From Pisolithus tinctorius (lineage: Eukaryota > Basidiomycota > Agaricomycetes > Boletales > Pisolithaceae): a DNA stretch of 64,000 nt. This document shows positions 44,975 to 55,971 of the stretch, piece by piece. The notes beneath the pieces are model-generated. The model had not been told where the DNA came from, did not search any database, and worked only from the letters and a program-made list of their open reading frames with translations. Location of the stretch: positions 1,733,811 through 1,797,810 of the forward strand of contig JANFAH010000010.1 of NCBI GenBank assembly GCA_024663395.1. Reading direction: 5' to 3'. Made by a program: the position numbers and the translations under genes. Each line of letters opens with the position of its first letter. Positions within the stretch are counted from its first letter, which is position 1.

Positions 44975-46109
44975 TTACGTTGTTAGCACAGGGGTGAGGA
45001 CACGAGTTCCTCCACCGCCAGCCTGATGGAGCCTCTCCATTCCCTTCGTCAATGCACTGATGAAAACCTCCATTGGCACTTCATCAATCAGATCGGCTCC
45101 CACCACCAATGATCTCAGTACCTCCAAGGCCTCCTCCAACTCTGTCAATCCCAACAAGGTATTGGAAACATACCGGGTAGCAAGAGTACGGTAGCGTGTA
45201 ACCTCCTGGAGTGACCTAAGCTGAGAATCCAATGTTGCCATTCGCTGTCGGTTTAGCCCCAGGAACGTGAGGAGTTCAGCAAGGACTTCAGACCGCTCTG
45301 CTATCAAAATGCTGTTCTCCATTGCTACCAGGTCGGACAGCATCAAGGTGGACTTCGATGCCATTTAGAGAGCCTTGGACCTGGACGACTCGACGTATCA
45401 GGGCCGATAATCCAAGCTGGAACTGAAATAACGTCTGCTGAAATGCCTGGGAAATGCGAACATCTGACGCAGAGCATTCATTTGAATGGAGAGAATTGCC
45501 AATCACGTAGCAATACGCAGAAAGTGTTGAAATGGGCGAAATGCGATGATGAAGGAGATCCAGCAGGTTTTCATTAACTGACAGCACGCTGTTTAGAAAG
45601 AATCAGAAATTGCTCATATGCTAATATGCTTTCACCCACACGTCCACAGTTCCCCAACTTGAGCGAAAAGCTTCTGGAGACCCCGTACGACTTCTTTTGT
45701 TTCAACAGCGACAGCAGTCAACTCTCCCCCAGTACAGCACGAGAACTCAAGGAGCTGCTCTTCACCAGAATAACGAGGTCGCCAATAGATAGGTGAGCTT
45801 CAGTCAGACTTTGGACGATGGGCATGACCTCGTTTGTGCTTGAAAGGAGATCTTCAAGACCACCAAATTCTGTCTGGATCGCCGCGACGTAGCGAGTGGC
45901 ATCTGGAGCATGCACAAAGGACGCCACAGCTCTGCAAACACCAGTTTCATAAAACCATCCGACACTGCATACCCGCGAATGCCGTAGAATGTAAGCCTCT
46001 GCACCTGGGTGATGATGGGCCAAAAGAGGTAACCAGTGAGGAGGAGGTATTTGATCGGGATCATAGGGAAGAATAAAACGAGAACAGGAAAGTAGCGTTG
46101 CAGATTCAT
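44975..46109 (-). CDS. Small membrane/coiled-coil protein, uncharacterised
   Basis: The likely start at 46109 gives MNLQRYFPVLVLFFPMIPIK followed by YLLLTGYLFWPIITQ, two adjacent hydrophobic stretches that could anchor the protein. After an intron comes a helical block ATRYVAAIQTEFGGLEDLLS and SLTEAHLSIGDLVILVKSS (about 45900-45760), then AVETKEVVRGLQKLFAQVGE (about 45690), NENLLDLLHHRISPISTLSA (about 45570) and a last exon from 45364 with AERSEVLAELLTFLGLNRQR, ending at 44975. Long amphipathic helices follow the membrane segment. The architecture resembles an uncharacterised agaricomycete family present in several copies per genome. Exon joints are partly uncertain: the frame changes near 45740. 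Confidence 0.55.
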
Positions 46110-48429
46110 GCTAGAAAGGATAGTCGCAAGAGGCACAATGAGAATTGAGAGAGCTGTTACACGACGAAGTGGAGAGAAGCCGAAAGCGGGTGAATTGAAG
46201 AAAGTAGGAGAGAGACACCATCGCGCAAGCACAAAGGGGTGGCGAGGTTGAGACCACGTGACTTTAACTAGAGCAATGAATATTACATCCGATGAAATCT
46301 TCAAGTCCGAAACCTCGTAGCTCATAGACCTTGTATGCACGTCAGCATGATCAGAGTGTATGACCAAGGTCTACGTTCTCGTCATTCATAAGCAGTGTGC
46401 GGTGTGAGTGAACGGTTCCGTCACTCACCAACAGAAATCCTCACAAGATACCGCCCATGGGATCTGAGAACATGCTGAGAATATGCACCGAAAATAAAAA
46501 AAAAGTGCATATCCCGCCCGCCGCGATATCTGAGATCCACGCCTTTCCCCCCATTTACGTTAGTACCGAGGGGTCCCGATACACGGGGCTACGAGTACGC
46601 ACTCATGACAAAGTAATCCAACCTACTCCAAATTGCTCGCTGAGTTTACATCAAATCTCATGTTTCTTGACGGCTCTCTGGCCCACAATTCACAATATAC
46701 CCTGAACGACACACGGTCACGGTCACTAAAGTTTTACGGTCTGGAAGAAGCGGAAAAGATCCCCACAGATAGGTCCCCGAGACCTATGGGCAGGGGTCAC
46801 GGTGGGGACACCGAGGAGTGAGTGGTGCGGGCGTTAGGTGTGAAGGGAGGGTAACTCGGGTGTATCGAGAGGGATGGTATACGTTGAGGTTGAAGGTGAA
46901 CAGACCTTGAGGAGGATGGATAGCGACGCACATGTAGTGTCGGGTCAGATTGGGCTGTAGGGTAAGAGGCGCCTGAACACACCAAATGCATGGAATGGCT
47001 CAGTGGCTGCCTTGAGTCGTCTTGTTACGCCTTGGGCCGCTCAGAATTGTCCTTGAGGTATGCCACTGCGCCAGACATGGGAGGTGTGCTACGGAGTGAG
47101 CCGGAGAGACTATGAGACCAGAATGGTCGAAACGAGTCGGCATCTGCACTACATGCATAATATCGCTGTGCAGGGCATTCGAATGGTCTTGGCGCACACA
47201 GAACGGCTTGGGGTAGTTGTGGGAAGATGCTGGAGGCAGGGGGGTGCACTATGGAAGGATGGTGATCGATGAAGCGCAAACGAGAGGCCACGTGCACCGC
47301 ATTTGACCGCATGCACGATATTGTTGTGCGAGCACCTTGGGTTTTTGCAATCTTGCATTTATGGATGGTTGGATATGTATGAATGAATGTACCCACGAGT
47401 GATTGACGACAATGGGTTTTGTCGGGCTGCAGGGTAAAGGGTTCTGAGGAACGAGGTATGAGAGTGGGATAGGAAGAAACGGGCGAAATGTACGGGTTCT
47501 CGGCGAGTGCACCAGTACTGTGATAGGATCCAGGCGAGGGCCAGTGTATCAAGTATGTAATTTTGTACCTCAAATACTGCACATTGCGGCCGCAGACAAT
47601 CAAGCACTCGCACATATTCTGAGGAGGACAGTTGTAAGATATGAGAGTGATATAACAACCTTCTGAGTTCTGAATAAAACAATTACTACTGGCTATGAAC
47701 CGAAACTCTTGCCATCGGTAGTAGGCAAACTACTGATAGTTGGTGGCCCCCAACCAATCATTGGTTATAGGCGTATCGACAGGCGGTAATTCGAGGAAGG
47801 CGCGAGCCGCCGATCTCAAAGAGCCAAGAACTGACAAGGCCACAGTGCGCATGTGACTTCCCACGATCGCTACGAGTCGCTCAACCTCAAGGAACAACCA
47901 ACGATTACAGGACTGCAGAAGAGCCGCCATCCTGTACACCTAATAAGACAGAAATTAGTATGCAGAGCCGTAGAGCCAGTTGAATATCTTATACAAAAGT
48001 GCAGAGGGACAAATGAATCCACTCCCATGGAACCTTCAACCACACGAATTCTAGCAGAGCTATGGTTACAACGACACAGATGGTTGCAAAGGCCATAGTT
48101 AAGCCTATCCGTCCATAGTCACTCCAGTCCATTGAAAATCGTATCACCTCGGAGTGGAATGAGATGGTTATGCACCGCTAAACCAAGTAAAGCTTACCAT
48201 GAGGCGGTTGTAAAGTGCATCTACCTGGTCCGACAAAGGCTCTAAGCATGGATCACAGGGTCAGATCTCGGCCAAAAAATGCATGGAAGATACACACCAA
48301 CTTGTGCTTTCCATATTTTGATGTATGTCTCTTCCCCTTTCAGGGCAGATCCAACCGCAATGAAGCTCCACAGGCCTTGCTGACGAGTCTTACCTAGTTA
48401 TCAATATGATGCACAGCAATGAAGAGTAC
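46110..48429. other. Intergenic region, nothing firmly recognised
   Basis: This is a long stretch without a gene I can support. ORFs at 47025-47615 and 47359-47682 (-) are open in overlapping frames with no family resemblance. A minus-strand ORF at 47730-47939, with LVAIVGSHMRTVALSVLGSL, may be the end of a small helical gene related in style to the preceding one. Confidence 0.35.
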
Positions 48430-49580
48430 GCTTACTCACCGCAACTGCCTGGATTACATCGCCTAGACAAACAGTGCTGGGGACTGCAAATGTTGTAAAC
48501 TTGAACACTTACTGCCGTGCGGAAGTACTTGGTACAAGTCATTGGAAGGCGTGTTGAAAATAGAGATACTGCCTGTGTTAGTACCTGAGACAATTGCCCG
48601 TCCTCCGTGCAGGAATGAAACAGAAAGTGGGTGTCGCTCGCCAACATCGGCGTCCACAGACCATCTTCGGATGGCCTTTGTACCACCTAGCTTGTAAAGG
48701 AATAGCCCATCTTGCAGCGTGTTAACCACCAAGGCATTAAGCTTGCTGCATATCGAAGAACTTCCACTGTTGGGGCAGTTGCGTCAGTCAACTAACATGT
48801 GAGTTCTGGAGACATACATTCGAGGGACATTGGGTGGTTTGACATGCCATACTGCTGACCTTGTTGCGAGGTCCCAACCCCTATAAGTAGTGTTAGCATC
48901 GCCACCGAAGGTGTGCCACAAGCTTACACGATGCCATGATTGAGATAGGAAGCGATAAGGACCTTGCCATTCTTGATAAAGTGGACGGAACGAGGTCGAA
49001 TGCGGCGGCAGTCATCGTCATCTGTATCGACAATGACTTTTGGAGGGGGTGGAAGTCTGGTTGCCGCGGTATGATCCTCTGGAGATTGTATGTCAGCCAA
49101 AATACTACTGTACACCAATGAGATCTCACGGTTGGAGTCGTCCTGGCATATGCGGACCTGCTGCCCAACACCTATCGCCAGGAGCTTAGCCTGTGGTTCA
49201 ATATCGATGCAGGAGATGGAAGCAGTGACACCAAGTCGGATGTGCCTTCCTTGATATCCAACCTAAGGTTTCCCCGGTTACACACCAGCGATAGACATTA
49301 TGAAGGCTCTCACAGGTGTAAAATGGGACATAGATAACACAGTACCGTCTTCGCACCCGCACATCAACGTATGTTGTCGTACAGGATGCCAAAGAAGTGC
49401 ATTGACCGCGCTCTCAAAGACAACCCGAAACAAAAATGAGCCGCAAGAAGTCTTCCATATGCAAACGGAACAATCAGATGAAGCAGAAGCGAGGTACTTC
49501 CCACAAGGCGAAAAGGAAAGCGAGTTCACAGAGTCGGAATGCTCGCCCCGAAGAACTTTGTGCTCGATATATGGGTGCAT
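48430..49580 (-). CDS. WD40-repeat protein
   Basis: The start at 49580 gives MHPYIEHKVLRGEHSDSVNS (an upstream in-frame ATG at 49619 is possible). The first WD unit reads SVNSLSFSPCGKYLASASSD and CSVCIWK; the second is VNALLWHPVRQHTLMCGCED with GTV. After introns come IDIEPQAKLLAIGVGQQVRI (about 49190), RSVHFIKNGKVLIASYLNHG (about 48970), WDLATRSAVWHVKPPNVPRM (about 48870), GDALVVNTLQDGLFLYKLGG-like sequence (about 48730) and GRAIVSGTNTGSISIF (about 48600). Such proteins fold into a beta-propeller scaffold for protein complexes. The last exon begins GDVIQAVA (about 48450), and the C-terminal end is unclear. The frame is kept over about six introns, so the gene looks intact. Its partner is unknown. 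Confidence 0.75.
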
Positions 49581-51392
49581 GGTAGTGAGTGGGAGATCAC
49601 AGAACGGCGTGTGGCCCAAAGGCCCTGAACTAAATAAAATAACCTTCCCCTTTGTTCTTCTTTGTTAACTGCTTTCAGCAAGCAAATAACTGCGGCCAGT
49701 CCAAAGCTATGCGAATGTCGATGGAGTGACCGCTTTGTACAACCCAGACGGAATGGCACACGATCATGTCATTTCGATAGTAATACCATAGCTTCCAGCG
49801 CTGATCAAATTTAAAACCAACCAAGGAAAGATAATTAAACGATTCGCTAAAGAAATCAGAGACACCATCAATAAGGGTCTTCGAACATGCAAAAAACGAG
49901 TGTAGAATTCGCGAGGAATGTGGGGAATCCACGGGTATCAGTTAACCAGGTCACGTAGCAGCACAGCGGCTGTTGTGTGCGAGTTTTGGCCCTTCCCTAT
50001 GGGTCCCCCTGCACCGTTCTCCCCCTCATACGTTCTAATCATTCGATCCAGTTTGGCCGGTTAGGTTCGACTGACGGACACATCATGCTTTTATGAGGGG
50101 TCGGATGGGATGGGATGGGATCGACTAACTACGGTACCAGTCAATCCAAAGTTACGCTTTGGCCTAGCAGCTCATCAGTAATTGTCTTGATTATCCAGAA
50201 GGGACGTCACCACACAGATGGAACCGAGGCTCTTGTCCGTCTACATGCTTGACCTCGAAGAATCGTTGCGTCTTTGAGTTTGAGAGGCATGGTAGGTATC
50301 AACAGGAACTTGAAGTCGACGCGCAGACCCTGCGTAGGGAGATTGAACCCAGGATACCTGTGAACTTGCTTGGGCCGATGGTGGCGACCTTGTCTTTGTA
50401 GTAGAACTTCTTTGAGAATGAATTCAAGCGCTTGCATGCGGATGTGGGTGAGCGGTTCCCTACGCGGTGTAGGTAAATTTCCCGGAAGGCACGGTGATGT
50501 CGGCGTCTGTGATGTTGCACAAGTAGACGTGCCCAAGGAGCAGACCAAAGGACAAGATTTCCAGGCTCTCGAGGGTAAAGTCAACTCAACTTATGGATCG
50601 ACGTACTCCGTCCTGCAAAGCATGTCAGCACCACCCTAAATCGATGCGAACGTACGTGACGCATGTGTATATTGAGTAGTAAAGGTCGGGTCGTGTGCAA
50701 GGAGCTTCAATTCAACGAGGTGTGCTCGAGTCAACCAGAAAAAAAAGAACGAAACATGATGAGCGAAAGCACCTGACAGGGTGGTCGACGGTGTCTGTGT
50801 CGATCCCCAATGTGATGAACGCACAATCCAAGGCACGTTCCTGTTCACGTTAAGCATACCGGTACACCAGACCACGAAAACCCCCCTGTTAGGACCTAAA
50901 CCACGCAGACAGAGAATGACGAACCACTGCATCGAAGTTGAGGAGTACATCACCCTCCCATGGCGTACGCACTTCTCCTTTGGCTCCATTGTCCGCATCA
51001 ATACTGTCTCCGAATAACAGCAATGGCTGGTTGGTCTCGCGATCCTTGTACCGTGCCACGACACTGGCCCAGCAAAAACTCAGGGGACAAAACAGTTTTC
51101 AGACCTGGACCAGGATGCGTCCAGGAATACAAATGTGGAATACAATGAGAGTAGGATACCACTAACTTGAAGTACAACGAACAAAAACAGAATCGCTGCA
51201 GAGCATGGTGGCCCCTTGCCCATGTTCTTTGGCATTATAAATGTACAAGTACTATTACGGATCTGATATGGGTCGTGTAATACATACTACCTGCGGAGTT
51301 CATGGGCAGATGCCCTACTGCAAGGCACCCCTGTCTGCCAGAATGCTGTGGAAACGCATCAGTAAGTTGGCCTAGTGCCTACAAGGCATGGC
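49581..51392. other. Intergenic region, ORFs of unknown value
   Basis: A minus-strand ORF at 50207-50584, preceded by a stretch encoding FTLESLEILSFGLLLG (about 50575), might be part of a spliced membrane-associated protein, but I cannot complete it. A minus ORF at 50636-51064 has no resemblance. A short GGGAT repeat lies near 50107-50130. Confidence 0.3.
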
Positions 51393-52012
51393 CTACCAGC
51401 GTTCCACAAACTCGATCATAATCCCTGCGACTTCCATAAGGTCCTTGGTGCGACTCACTTGGAGTGGAGTGAATATTCTCTGAAATGGAATGCTGAGCAA
51501 GTTCATTAACAAACGAAAGTAGAGGCGCACCGATTCTTTGTTCGAAATCGGCTCTCCAGCTGCCATTTTCAGTATGCTGCGGTTGCCCTGAATGAACACG
51601 GAATTCCTCAAGTATAACAGGGGGGGTACTCACGTTCGCTGCTGTTCAATGTACACAGCGTCAGCCGTTTCCATGCAATCGCGAGCAAATGCGAGTATGA
51701 TAGAGTAGTAGATATTGACCTGCAGGAATTGGTTTTCATGAAAAGTAGTGCAAACAAAGTACGGACCAGTGGAATACCATCGAGTACCGCTTGGTGCACA
51801 ATGTCATACATAGAGGCACCCCCACGCACGTCAAGATCAGCGGCAGGGAACGGTTCACCCGGCCGAGAGCCAGTGGAGTTGCGAGGGCGGGTAGGGGTCC
51901 TCAAAGGGGTAGGTAGAGCCTCGAACATTTGGCGGGAACCACGAGATCGTAGATTGTATGGGGAATAGTGTCTGACGCCTTTACGAGACATGGAGCGCGT
52001 GATAGGGGACAT
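51393..52012 (-). CDS. Small uncharacterised protein with YNLRSR motif
   Basis: The start at 52012 gives MSPITRSMSRKGVRHYSPYN, followed by LRSRGSRQ, a Thr/Pro/Arg-rich segment, then GGASMYDIVHQAVLDGIPL. An intron near 51765-51715 leads to VNIYYSIILAFARDCMETAD. After another intron comes the C-terminal exon with LLMNLLSIPFQRIFTPLQVS and VAGIMIEFVERW, stop at 51393. The arrangement, a short basic disordered head with an (N/D)LRSR motif and a helical tail, recurs in the plus-strand gene at 54901. I do not recognise a function. Confidence 0.5.
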
Positions 52013-52746
52013 TGTGCAAAGAATCTCGAGAGGGGATTCGAGCGTGAAATGTTCTCCATGCAACGATCTCATTATATAGCCAGCGAACTGGTCTTCGATG
52101 CACAAAGGAATAGTAGTGGCACTCTGCGTGCTTTTTCATTAGCAAAAGAATGAGTGGTGTTGCAAGCCATGAGGCCCTGCAGCAGCTATCAGCGGACGAT
52201 CGGTAGCTATAAATCAACATCATCCACTCAATGAGTTACTTGATTGTCTTGCACGAGTACAGATACCTTTGTGAACACGGCTAAGGTACTGACTCTTTGT
52301 CCAGCTCTTACCATTGGTTTGGGCATCACTCAACGTCACAGTGGCATGTTGGAGGGCCCGTTCGAACTCCCGCAAGTGACCTCGCGGAGATAGCCGCTCG
52401 GCTTCATGAAGACCTTGAACTTGGATTGAAAGAGGACAGGAATGGTTATACTTCCTTGCATTGTGGTGACAAGCCCTTGCAGGGGGAGGGGTCCGAGCCT
52501 CCGGATAAGTAGTTGAAATAAGAATGAAAGACGACCGTCTGACACGTGGGTGTTAGCCTGCTCGCTTCGATTCGGAACACTATCCCGCACAACGCAGTCA
52601 GCAGTTTTGCAAAATCTACTACTTCCTAGCATTTTTTGGTTTTTCCCAATTACACACATATTCTGGCACTAGTAAACAACTCCTGAGACCTTGAACTTCG
52701 TGAATCTGCGGGAAATGAGTGAGATCGTTGAAAACATGAATGTGCA

Positions 52747-52905
52747 GCAATTGCCTTTTTTGTTCAATCGTCAAAAAAGATTTTGTCGATGTCACAGGCC
52801 TTCAGGCAAATCGTCAAAAACTGACAAGCGTGGAACTTGTAGCGATTGCCTTTTTTGTTCAATCGTCAAAAGTGTCACATAAGATTTTTGTCGATGTCAC
52901 AGGCC
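52747..52905. repeat. Two-copy tandem repeat, 95 bp period
   Basis: GC(A/G)ATTGCCTTTTTTGTTCAA begins at 52747 and 52842. Each unit continues with TCGTCAAAA and, after a small gap, TTTGTCGATGTCACAGGCC. The word CAGGCAAATCGTCAAAA between the copies also occurs on the minus strand near 60.41 kb, linking this repeat to the dispersed repeat there. Confidence 0.75.
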
Positions 52906-53438
52906 GATTGTGGGCTATCTAACCCTAACCTATGACGCTGCATCTGTAACATTAAACAAACAAAAATAAAACAGCTGATTGCGCGACTTTTGCAGTACTG
53001 CTCCTGCGCAACTTTTTGTACTACCCCTGCATAATTTTTAACACAGTCACTTTGCACCACTTTGCACTAGCTAGGAGGGCAGATAAAATAGATAAACATA
53101 GGCAGGACGTGAACACAGTTCGTCGGCACCCTCCCCAGTCATCCCGCCCAATTCACGAGGCCGTATGCCCCACAGGGCCCGCTCGAACGCTCGACCCCCT
53201 CCCCCGCCCCTCCCACCTAGTGGCGGGATTGCTCCTTCGGGAAATTCCCACGGCATCGCCACCTGCAAATTCATGTGACCGCACTCCGCGCCACAAGTCA
53301 TCACTGGCCTAGCGAATTTGGGCCCGTTTCTTGGCAAAATACCCATTATTACATGGGTTATGTACGGTAGCATCGAAACGAGTCCCGAGGAACGGGCGAA
53401 GTCGGTTTCGGTTTTTACCCCGCTATGCCCTCGTGACG

Positions 53439-53860
53439 AGTGTACCTACAACTCGTTTGACAGTGTCGACAAGAAGGCTAACCTTTCTCGCAAGAGCACA
53501 ATGAGGAAGAGTGCGACATCACGTATGTCAACGAGCGGAATCGTGCATTCAACAAGAAGGTTAGTACATTATCTTCCGTCTTTCTTTCGTGATGCACTCT
53601 GATCCATTGCTCCACATTTCAGATTGCGGGATATTATGACAAATACACTGCAGAGATTTGAGCCAGTTCCGAGCGCGGAACTGCACTATAACACCGTCGC
53701 ATCGCTTCCTTGTACCTTCACAACCTTGGACTGTATGATTACCGCTGCTAATATAATTATCTACGAGTGTAATGGGCAACTAGCGGTGTAAACAACCGTC
53801 AATGCATCACTGATCATCCCTAATCCAAAGTTGCGCATACAATCAATCAAAATGCCTCGG
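53439..53860 (+). repeat. Dispersed repeat, copy A (spliced coding fragment)
   Basis: Bases about 53500-53690 match, in inverted orientation, 60387-60205 with only a few differences. They include an intron-like segment (GTTAGTACATT...CATTTCAG) between the coding pieces DITYVNERNR...FNKK and IAGYYDKYTAEI. TGA follows in both copies where Arg is expected. A further word AGTTGCGCATACAATCA at about 53832 also matches, so copy A has about 120 extra bases there. The peptide resembles a C-terminal piece of agaricomycete transposon proteins, probably KDZ-type. Confidence 0.8.
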
Positions 53861-53869
53861 GTATCCTTA

Positions 53870-54853
53870 GGATGTGCGGTGGCGATGTCATTGGCAGTGT
53901 TGATGTTGGCGGTGTGTAGGTCGGGCCAAAACACAGACGTTGCAGGAATAACACGCTGGGAAATGAAGCAAAACGCGAGGGTAGGAACTGCAGTGTGACA
54001 ATACGTACATGAGTCTGGTCGACAAACAAGTAACGGATGGGACGAGGAAGATCAGTGGAGAGCGTTTAATCCATATCAGAATACCCTGTGCTCAAGGGAG
54101 AGTCGTGCCGAGTCAGCAGAGGGATAAATGGATAGGGGAAAATGCTGCTAATTAGTTGCCCATACTCAAGAAGAGCCTGAGATCTTCAACGTCTCTCGGA
54201 TACGAAACGCATGACCTGACCTGATATCAGAACAGGAACAGCTGGCCGCGATCCAAATCTGATTATATCTTTGTAGACACCAGGAATGCGTCATGAGCAA
54301 CCAACCGGGAAGTGTGCGAAACACGGGCAGAGGGGCGAGAGAGGGAAACCAAAGACCGTTGGTGCAAAGGTTACAACAAGCCAAACATCGGGCAATGTGA
54401 GTCAGTGACGGAGGGTCGACTTAGGATTTCTGGACCCACTTTCTTTGACCGAAAAGCCCGCACTCTCACGGTAGTTGGTAAAGTTCCAAGCTTCTTCAAT
54501 TAACGTTGGTGGGAGACGGTACATATACATTTGGTTATGAACAAGTTGAGTTGCAGTCATAGATCTGGATGTGCATGACTTCAACCCAAACTCCATAAGA
54601 TAGATGAAACGAAGATACAAACATTTACCTATCATGGGAGATAAGGAAATGTGTGAGCGGTAACCTAGCTATAAGAAACACACCGCCGCATTCAAGGATC
54701 GGAATAGATAGGAACCGTAGATTTCAAGCGTTATGATGCTACACGTGTTACATAATCATGCGTAGGATCCAGACGTCCAGCTTTCTTTATTGCATCTCTT
54801 TGTAGAGGACCACAAAGACTGTGCTTTGTCTCTCTTTGCCGAGTACTGTATAA
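53870..54853. other. Intergenic, nothing recognised
   Basis: Minus-strand ORFs of 60-77 codons only. No family resemblance. Confidence 0.4.
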
Positions 54854-54900
54854 ATGCCATCATGCCTGCGAGGGGATGATGTCTGCATCCCTCACCTACA

Positions 54901-55971
54901 ATGGGCCGTGCTCGTACCACTCATGTCTCTCGCAAAACTGCGCCCTATGACCTTCGATCGCGGCGTCCTTGCTCGAAGCAAGAAGATCATCAATCATCGT
55001 ACTCAGATTGCCAACCTTGTATTTCTATGGTCGTCCCTCTTCAGGGCTATGACAATCCAGAGGACTTCGATTCGCCCCCCGAAACCTCTTCCCCTGTTGT
55101 AAGACTCAGCGATATCCTTTTTAACCGCTAATTATTTTCAGCAGCTCGAAGCTTTCGACGCTTTGGTATTTTCAGGGAATGTCGGATACCCTGTGCACCC
55201 CACAATTCCCATATTCCTTTCTCTGTAGTGAGTCGACTCCAGTTGCTTTATCCCAGTGATTCACGAAATTTCAACAGAAGCAGGAGGGCTTTCAATCTCC
55301 AGCAAACCTTCCCTCCAGCCCTCTCTTCCATATGGCGAGTCAAAGAGGTTCCAAGGCAAACGCAACGCTGAACAATCTTCCGTAGAAAGAGGAAGACCTG
55401 TCGATACCATCTACCCATCCCACCGATTGTGCTACCCTCGAAATGCAATACACAGTTGTAGGTTGATCCGGCGCTTCCCACTTCTAGTGAAAGTTCGTGA
55501 TTATTGACTGGTTTAGCCTAAGCAAGAAGATCCGCAGACACTACTGCTCTTGCAACAACTATGGAGTTATTATCCTTCTTCCCCTATGGTAATTCAAAGC
55601 AAAATCTATGACGGAAGTAAATATGATAACTGACCATACTGAATTACCAGATGTTGGAAGCCGAGTCCTCGACATCTGCAAAGCGCCAAGAACATTATAT
55701 TCCACCTGCTGTTCCTATCCCTCTTGTGCGTCCAAACTGAGGTGATACACTCACATGGCCACTGACTGATGCCAAAGAGTTCTTTGACTGATCCTACCAC
55801 AGGCAAGATCATCGTGGATGCCGTGTCACTGGTGGGAGTCTACTACTATTGTGAACTGCATGCTAACCCTTTCATCCCACAGGAAATGCATGCGTTCGCT
55901 GTAGCCTACAATCATATGTTGGACGCTATGAGAGATGTTGAACGAGTTGCAAGGCATGCATTGGGGGCCTG
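54901..55971 (+). CDS. Small uncharacterised protein with YDLRSR motif
   Basis: The start at 54901 gives MGRARTTHVSRKTAPYDLRS, then RRPC and an acidic/Pro stretch (YDNPEDFDSPPETSSPVV). An intron begins at 55098 (GTAAGA, ending TTTTCAG at about 55142). Middle exons are Ser/Arg-rich. The piece LEAESSTSAKRQEHYIPPAV (about 55655) leads through an intron to the last exon (about 55776-55971) with LTDPTTGKIIVDAVSLVGVY, YYCELHANPFIPQEMHAFAV and MRDVERVARHALGA. The helical C-terminus and the basic YDLRSR head recall the minus-strand gene at 51.4-52.0 kb. The function is unknown. Exon joints in the middle are not certain. Confidence 0.5.

Noticed and set aside
47000..47620. Possible imperfect duplication with shared words such as GCATGCA and GGGCTG(T/C)AGGGTAA
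   Set aside because: Matches are short and scattered, and I could not align them with a consistent period.
50107..50130. GGGAT short repeats
   Set aside because: Too short and imperfect to call a satellite or regulatory array.
52919..52932. CTAACCCTAACC, like a telomere repeat
   Set aside because: Only about two units with no array, and coding-style sequence continues on both sides. Chance is the better explanation.
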